Assembly (NCBI RefSeq): GCF_051859345.1 | Contig: NZ_JBHYFV010000014.1 | Location: 1-64,000, forward strand | Direction of reading: 5' to 3' | DNA from: Marivita sp051859345 | GTDB lineage: Bacteria > Pseudomonadota > Alphaproteobacteria > Rhodobacterales > Rhodobacteraceae | Length of the DNA: 64,000 nucleotides | Part shown: positions 59,782 to 64,000 of the stretch, piece after piece | How positions within the stretch are numbered: position 1 is the stretch's first letter | Layout of the letters: the number at the start of each line of letters is the position of its first letter | Notes under the pieces: model-generated | Database searches by the model: none | What the model was told of the DNA's origin: nothing | Seen by the model: the letters and a program-made list of their open reading frames with translations, nothing else | Translations under genes and position numbers: made by a program

Positions 59782-61152
59782 TCAATAGCTGTATTCGTCG
59801 TAAATCCGCGAGATAACGCCGTTCCAGTCTCCATTGTGATGGTCGATCAGTTCATCGGCGAGCGTCTTTCCGGTCTCGACGCTTTCCTTGAGCGCGTTCA
59901 GGAAATGTGTCTCATCGGGGACCAGACCACCCGCGCCGGGGCGGGCACGGGCCACCAGCCCGGCTTCCGAGATTGCCAGCGCCTCGCGGGCCAGATCGTG
60001 CATCCTGATCCCGTTCACTTCGGCCTGAAGCCCATCAACAGACGCGGCAACCCGCAAACTCTCGCGGGTCTCGGCATCCCAGTCCTTGACCAGATCCCAC
60101 GCCGCATCCAGCGCACCCTGGTCATAGGTCAGGCCGACCCAGAAGGCAGGCAATGCGCACAGACGGCGCCACGGGCCGCCATCGGCACCGCGCATTTCGA
60201 TGAATTTCTTGACCCGCGCTTCCGGAAAGATCGTCGTCAGGTGATCTGCCCAATCCGACAGGGTCGGGATTTCTCCCGGCATCGCAGGCAATTCACCCTT
60301 GAGGAAGTCGCGGAACGACTGTCCCAGTGCGTTGTGGTAAACCCCGTCGCGATAGACGAAATACATCGGCACATCGAGCGCATATTGCACCCAGGCTTCG
60401 AACCCGAATCCGTCTTCGAACACGAAGGGCAACATCCCGGTGCGCGCATCATCCAGATGACGCCAGACCCGGCCGCGCCAGCTTTTGTGGCCGTTCAGCT
60501 TGCCCTCGAAAAACGGCGAGGTGGCAAACAGCGCGTTCGCCACCGGCTGCAAGGCCAGCGCCACCCGCATCTTCTGCACCATGTCGGTTTCGCTCGAAAA
60601 GTCGAGGTTCACCTGCACCGTACAGGTCCGGCGCATCATGGTTGTTCCGGCTGTGCCGACCTTTTCCATGTAGCTGTCCATCAGCTTGTAACGCCCCTTG
60701 GGCATCAGGGGCATGTCTTCATGCCGCCAGATCGGGGCCGCGCCAAGGCCGATGAACCCGACGCCGATCCTGTCAGAGATATCCTTGACGTCGCGCAGGT
60801 GGTCATTCACCTCGTCACAGGTCTGGTGAATGGTTTCCAGCGGCGCGCCCGACAGTTCAAGCTGACCACCCGGTTCCAGCGAAATGTTCGCACCGTCCTT
60901 TTCGAGACCGATCAGGTATGGGCCTTCCATGACAGGCGACCAGCCATGCGTGTCCCGCATCCCTTCCAGAACAGCAAGGATGGACCGTTCACCCTCATAG
61001 GGCAACGGGCGCAACGTGTCTTTGCAATAGCCGAATTTCTCGTGCTCGGTGCCAATGCGCCAGTCGTCTTTGGGCTTGCAGCCGTCTGCCAGATACTCGG
61101 CCAGTTGGGCCTCGTTTTCGATGGGCCCGCCTCCGGACTGTGGAATGGACAT
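59782..61152 (-). CDS. gshA: Glutamate-cysteine ligase (plant/alphaproteobacterial type)
   Basis: A 456-residue ATP-dependent ligase forming gamma-glutamylcysteine, the first step of glutathione synthesis. The GCS2-type signature RIGTEHEKFGY and SLEPGGQLELSGAP are visible. Length fits the proteobacterial/plant clade. Its converging neighbour degrades gamma-glutamyl compounds. Confidence 0.92.
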   Translation of the reverse strand: MSIPQSGGGPIENEAQLAEYLADGCKPKDDWRIGTEHEKFGYCKDTLRPLPYEGERSILAVLEGMRDTHGWSPVMEGPYLIGLEKDGANISLEPGGQLELSGAPLETIHQTCDEVNDHLRDVKDISDRIGVGFIGLGAAPIWRHEDMPLMPKGRYKLMDSYMEKVGTAGTTMMRRTCTVQVNLDFSSETDMVQKMRVALALQPVANALFATSPFFEGKLNGHKSWRGRVWRHLDDARTGMLPFVFEDGFGFEAWVQYALDVPMYFVYRDGVYHNALGQSFRDFLKGELPAMPGEIPTLSDWADHLTTIFPEARVKKFIEMRGADGGPWRRLCALPAFWVGLTYDQGALDAAWDLVKDWDAETRESLRVAASVDGLQAEVNGIRMHDLAREALAISEAGLVARARPGAGGLVPDETHFLNALKESVETGKTLADELIDHHNGDWNGVISRIYDEYSY

Positions 61153-61215
61153 GGCGCATCTCCGGTCTTGCTGCTCTTTAATCGGGGTCAGCCTTGGGCT
61201 GAATTCGAGGGGCTG

Positions 61216-61746
61216 TCAATGCAGGCGCGCGATGCGTTCCCGAAGGTCAGACCTGCGCCAGAGCACAATTGGTTTGGTGCCCTCGTGTTTCAAGGTCGAA
61301 GCGACGCGTCCGGGGCTGAGACCGGGCAGGCTGGCGAACGCATCAAACAGGACATCCGCGCCTTCTGCGTTTACAGGCACATGTAAGGCAGGCCCGTTTT
61401 CGTGGGTGATGACCCAATGCGACGGGTGTTCCGTTGGATCAAGACTAAGCGACGTGACCGCATCAAGATCCACCAATCCGCCGTTGAGTGGCCCGAAATA
61501 GCCGATGCGGCGTTCAACCACCTGAACCACCCCCGGCCCACCCCCGCCCATCCTGGCGCGGCCCCGTTGCAACCCGGCGAACAGCAGGGCGGCCCCCAGG
61601 AACAGCGCCAGATAGCCGACCCAGGACAGCAGTCCGGGTGTGACGCCAAGGCTCCAGTAAAGGCCAAGCAAAAGAATCGCCCCACCCACAAGCGCCTCGC
61701 GCCAGCGCAGGAGAACGGCGCGGGCATCGGGTCGGATAAAGCTCAT
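61216..61746 (-). CDS. Two-helix membrane protein, unknown
   Basis: A 176-residue protein with two helices (about residues 22-40 and 43-60: ALVGGAILLLGLYWSLG and WVGYLALFLGAALLFAGL) and a cytoplasmic beta domain (VVQVVERRIGYFGPLNGGLVDLD). The ATG at 61744-61746 is chosen over an earlier in-frame start. It lies downstream of rsmE on the same strand, separated by hairpins. Conserved in relatives as far as recalled; no function. Confidence 0.7.
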   Translation of the reverse strand: MSFIRPDARAVLLRWREALVGGAILLLGLYWSLGVTPGLLSWVGYLALFLGAALLFAGLQRGRARMGGGGPGVVQVVERRIGYFGPLNGGLVDLDAVTSLSLDPTEHPSHWVITHENGPALHVPVNAEGADVLFDAFASLPGLSPGRVASTLKHEGTKPIVLWRRSDLRERIARLH

Positions 61747-61752
61747 GGCTTG

Positions 61753-61807
61753 GCCACCAAGGTGGCACATCCGTCGACGGATGTGCGATTTTCGGTCGAC
61801 TGAAAAT
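61753..61807. repeat. Cluster of three palindromes between rsmE and the next gene
   Basis: GCCACC-AA-GGTGGC (61753-61766), a perfect 22-bp palindrome with core CCGTCGACGG (61765-61786) and an imperfect 20-bp palindrome with core GTCGAC (61788-61807). They recall the twin palindromes at 3126-3179 in layout but not in core sequence. Confidence 0.6.
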
Positions 61808-61810
61808 GCG

Positions 61811-62530
61811 TCATGCCCAGTCTCCCAAAGTCGTTTGCCACAGGGTCAGCGCCGCCACCGCCGCTGTGTCGGCCCGCAGGATACGGGGTCCGAGGCTGAT
61901 GGGCGTTGCGTGATCCAACGCCCGCAGCCGCGTGCGTTCCGCCTCGGAAAACCCGCCTTCGGGTCCGATCAGAATGGCCCATGGCCCCGGCGCGTCCGGC
62001 AGGCGACCCGTTTCACCGACAAGGCTTTCGTCACAGAACGCGATTTGGCGGGTGCTGTCCCAATTGGTCAAAAGTCGGTCCAGCTTTGTCAGATCGCCGA
62101 CTTCGGGAACAAAGGTCGCGCCACATTGCTCGGCCGCCTCTACCGCGTGCGCCTGAAGTCGATCCTGCCGGATCCGTTCGGAATTGGTGAAGGCCGTCTG
62201 CACCGGGACGATGCGCCGCACACCCATTTCAACGGCTTTTTCGACAATGAAATCGGTACGGGCTTTCTTGATCGGGGCAAACAGCAGCCACACGTCCGGC
62301 GGCACGCTTTGCGGTTTTGACTGCGTGCGGCACACCAGAATGCCCTTGCGTTTGCCCGCCTCGGCCACCTCTGCCTGCCACTCGCCATCGGTGCCGTTGA
62401 ACAGCGCGACAAACGCACCCACGTCCAGCCGCATCACACCAAAGAGGTAATGCGCCTGCTCCCGTGTCAGAGGAACCGGTTGTGCCGCACCGAGCGGCTG
62501 ATCTACAAAAAGCCTGACTTTCGCACTCAT
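61811..62530 (-). CDS. rsmE: 16S rRNA (uracil-1498-N3)-methyltransferase
   Basis: A 239-residue SPOUT methyltransferase. The AdoMet knot motifs are visible as LIGPEGGFSEAE and SLGPRILRADTAAVAAL; KKARTDFIVEKAVEMGV is the family core. It modifies U1498 in 16S rRNA. The start ATG at 62528-62530 lies back to back with ubiA, which begins 12 nt away on the other strand. Confidence 0.93.
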   Translation of the reverse strand: MSAKVRLFVDQPLGAAQPVPLTREQAHYLFGVMRLDVGAFVALFNGTDGEWQAEVAEAGKRKGILVCRTQSKPQSVPPDVWLLFAPIKKARTDFIVEKAVEMGVRRIVPVQTAFTNSERIRQDRLQAHAVEAAEQCGATFVPEVGDLTKLDRLLTNWDSTRQIAFCDESLVGETGRLPDAPGPWAILIGPEGGFSEAERTRLRALDHATPISLGPRILRADTAAVAALTLWQTTLGDWA

Positions 62531-62542
62531 GGAGCAACACAT

Positions 62543-63508
62543 ATGCCCGGCCCGCACACAACACCAGACCACAGCGGTCAGGTCGCTGATGCCGTCACGG
62601 GAAACTGGGTCGACACCCATGCCCCAAGGTGGACCCGGCCCTATCTGCGGCTGAGCCGTGCGGATCGGCCGATCGGGACGTGGTTGCTGTATCTTCCATG
62701 CGTCTGGGGGGTGTTTCTGGCGATGCTGCACACTGGCGAGGTGCGCCTGTTTGATGCCTGGATTGTTCTTGGCTGCGGAGTAGGTGCGTTCCTGATGCGC
62801 GGCGCGGGCTGTACCTGGAACGACATCACCGACCGGGATTTCGACGGATCGGTGGCGCGCACCGCGTCGCGGCCCATTCCGTCTGGGCAGGTGAGCGCAA
62901 GGCAGGCGCTGGTCTGGGCGGTGATCCAGTCTCTGATCGCCTTCTGCATTCTGATCACCTTTCCGATACAGGCCATTCTCCTCGGGATCATCGCTCTTGT
63001 TCCGGTTGCGATTTACCCGTTTGCCAAACGGTTTACATGGTGGCCGCAGATCTTCCTGGGCATTGCCTTCAACTGGGGCGCATTGCTGGCCTGGACCGCC
63101 CATACCGGGCAACTGCAATGGCCAGCGGTGTTCTTGTATGTGGCAGGCATGGCGTGGACCCTGTTCTATGACACCATCTACGCGCATCAGGATACCGAGG
63201 ATGACGCATTGATCGGGGTGAAATCCACGGCCCGCCTGTTTGGGGACGAAACCCCGAAATATCTTGCATGGTTTCTGGTTCTGACCGTTGCCTTGATGGG
63301 CTTTGCGATCATCCTTGCCGCGCCCAGTGGCGAGATTTTTGCGCTGGTGCTTGCCTTGGGGGGGCCTTGGGCGATGGGGTGGCACATGATGTGGCAGATG
63401 CGGCGGCTAAAGCTTGACGACAATGGCCGTCTGTTGGAATTGTTCCGCTCCAACCGGAATGCCGGACTCATCCCTGTGCTGTTTTTCGCCATCGCAGTTT
63501 TCGTATGA
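62543..63508 (+). CDS. ubiA: 4-hydroxybenzoate octaprenyltransferase
   Basis: A 321-residue membrane prenyltransferase of ubiquinone biosynthesis. Two Asp-rich motifs, NDITDRDFD and DTIYAHQDTEDD, bind Mg-diphosphate. About nine helices are visible. The ATG at 62543 is preferred to an upstream in-frame start because homology begins near MPGPHTT. Confidence 0.93.
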   Translation: MPGPHTTPDHSGQVADAVTGNWVDTHAPRWTRPYLRLSRADRPIGTWLLYLPCVWGVFLAMLHTGEVRLFDAWIVLGCGVGAFLMRGAGCTWNDITDRDFDGSVARTASRPIPSGQVSARQALVWAVIQSLIAFCILITFPIQAILLGIIALVPVAIYPFAKRFTWWPQIFLGIAFNWGALLAWTAHTGQLQWPAVFLYVAGMAWTLFYDTIYAHQDTEDDALIGVKSTARLFGDETPKYLAWFLVLTVALMGFAIILAAPSGEIFALVLALGGPWAMGWHMMWQMRRLKLDDNGRLLELFRSNRNAGLIPVLFFAIAVFV

Positions 63509-63567
63509 TTGCACTCCCCGGCGCTGCGTCGTATCGCTTTGGCACCTTCATCTGACGCGGAACGTTG

Positions 63568-64000
63568 ATGCGCCTGTCTTCTGTTTTCATTCTCTTCTGT
63601 GCCTTTGCCGTCGCAGCGGCCCTCAGTCTGGGGGCCGCCTGGGTTGCCGCCGGTGCAGTCGAGGAAAGTTCTGAACGGGAGGTTCGCACGGAACTGGACC
63701 GCGATGCGCTGACATGGGCGGATGTGGACACCAACGGGCTACAGGTGTTCCTGATCGGAACCGCGCCGACCGAGGCCGCCCGCTTTCAGGCACTCAGCGC
63801 GGCGGGTCGGGTAGTCGACACCGCCCGCGTGATCGATCAGATCGATATTGTCGACACGGACGGCATCGCGCCCCCGCGCTTTTCAATCGAATTGCTGCGC
63901 AATGACAGTGGCGTGTCCATGATCGGTTTGCTTCCAGCGGCGACGGATCGCGACCAATTGGTCAACGACATCTCGCGCGCTGTCCCCGATGCGCCGATAT
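63568..64000 (+). CDS. BON/OmpA-family envelope protein, 5' part
   Basis: The N-terminal 144 residues of a gene cut by the window edge. It has a signal/anchor helix (VFILFCAFAVAAALSLGAAW) and the legible LQVFLIGTAPTEAARFQAL and VVDTARVIDQIDI, BON-like. Related Rhodobacteraceae proteins are long OmpA-type envelope proteins. The C-terminus is outside the window. Confidence 0.7.
   Translation, partial: MRLSSVFILFCAFAVAAALSLGAAWVAAGAVEESSEREVRTELDRDALTWADVDTNGLQVFLIGTAPTEAARFQALSAAGRVVDTARVIDQIDIVDTDGIAPPRFSIELLRNDSGVSMIGLLPAATDRDQLVNDISRAVPDAPI

Noticed and set aside
1..64000. CRISPR arrays, tRNA or rRNA genes
   Set aside because: No regularly spaced short repeats with unique spacers, and no cloverleaf or rRNA-like segments were noticed on reading; a tool search was not possible.

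Overview
The window is from an alphaproteobacterium of the Roseobacter/Rhodobacteraceae group. This is inferred from the high GC, the typical host genes (dimethylglycine-dehydrogenase-like FAD/GcvT fusions, plant-type GshA, UbiA next to a BON/OmpA-type protein) and the palindromic spacers. Two host segments flank one complete Mu-like transposable prophage.

Host, left (1-11346): a 1-Cys peroxiredoxin, a divergent aldehyde dehydrogenase, an RluA-type pseudouridine synthase, and a seven-gene minus-strand operon read from 11249 down to 3181. The operon encodes an XRE-cupin regulator, a LysE exporter, a GFA/CENP-V-type zinc protein, a second LysE exporter, a FAD/GcvT oxidoreductase, a homocysteine S-methyltransferase and a second FAD/GcvT oxidoreductase. 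It looks like a methylated-amine or one-carbon catabolic unit.

Prophage (11347-55073, 43,727 bp): the boundaries can be read to the base. The ends are 5'-TG...CA-3', the terminal inverted repeats match at 19 of 28 positions, and an exact 5-bp target duplication CTCGT flanks the element (11342-11346 and 55074-55078). The phage genome runs from high to low coordinates, almost all on the minus strand. Its left end (54663-55073) is followed by the lysogeny region (S24 repressor plus a co-transcribed secreted protein, operators at 53411-53483, and a Ner-like protein). A reversed two-gene cassette for a SLATT-like membrane protein comes next. The early operon then carries a ParB-like protein, MuA transposase (Asp269, Asp335, Glu387), MuB ATPase, small HTH proteins, DUF3164, an ASCH protein, GemA and a Mor-position activator. 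The late block encodes endolysin, holin, Mu gp25/26/27-like proteins, terminase, an Acb2/Tad1-like protein, portal, gpF-like head protein, gpG-like protein, protease/scaffold, decoration and capsid proteins. The tail genes indicate a non-contractile (siphovirus-type) tail: tube, tail chaperone with a probable -1 frameshift, tape measure, tip proteins and fibres. Cargo lies at the right end: a cysteine-protease-like protein, DUF1353, an adenine methylase, a membrane protein and a methyltransferase-nuclease fusion. Two late-promoter-like repeats lie before the endolysin and before the protease/scaffold gene.

Host, right (55074-64000): a tiny membrane peptide, free methionine-R-sulfoxide reductase, thiolase, a STAS/HATPase anti-sigma pair, gamma-glutamyltranspeptidase, glutamate-cysteine ligase, a membrane protein, RsmE, UbiA and the start of a BON/OmpA-type protein. 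No tRNA, rRNA or CRISPR array was seen.

The phage sits 93 bp upstream of the first gene of the seven-gene operon. Its several candidate anti-defence or exclusion genes (Acb2-like, SLATT-like, two methyltransferases, a nuclease fusion) are the most interesting content.
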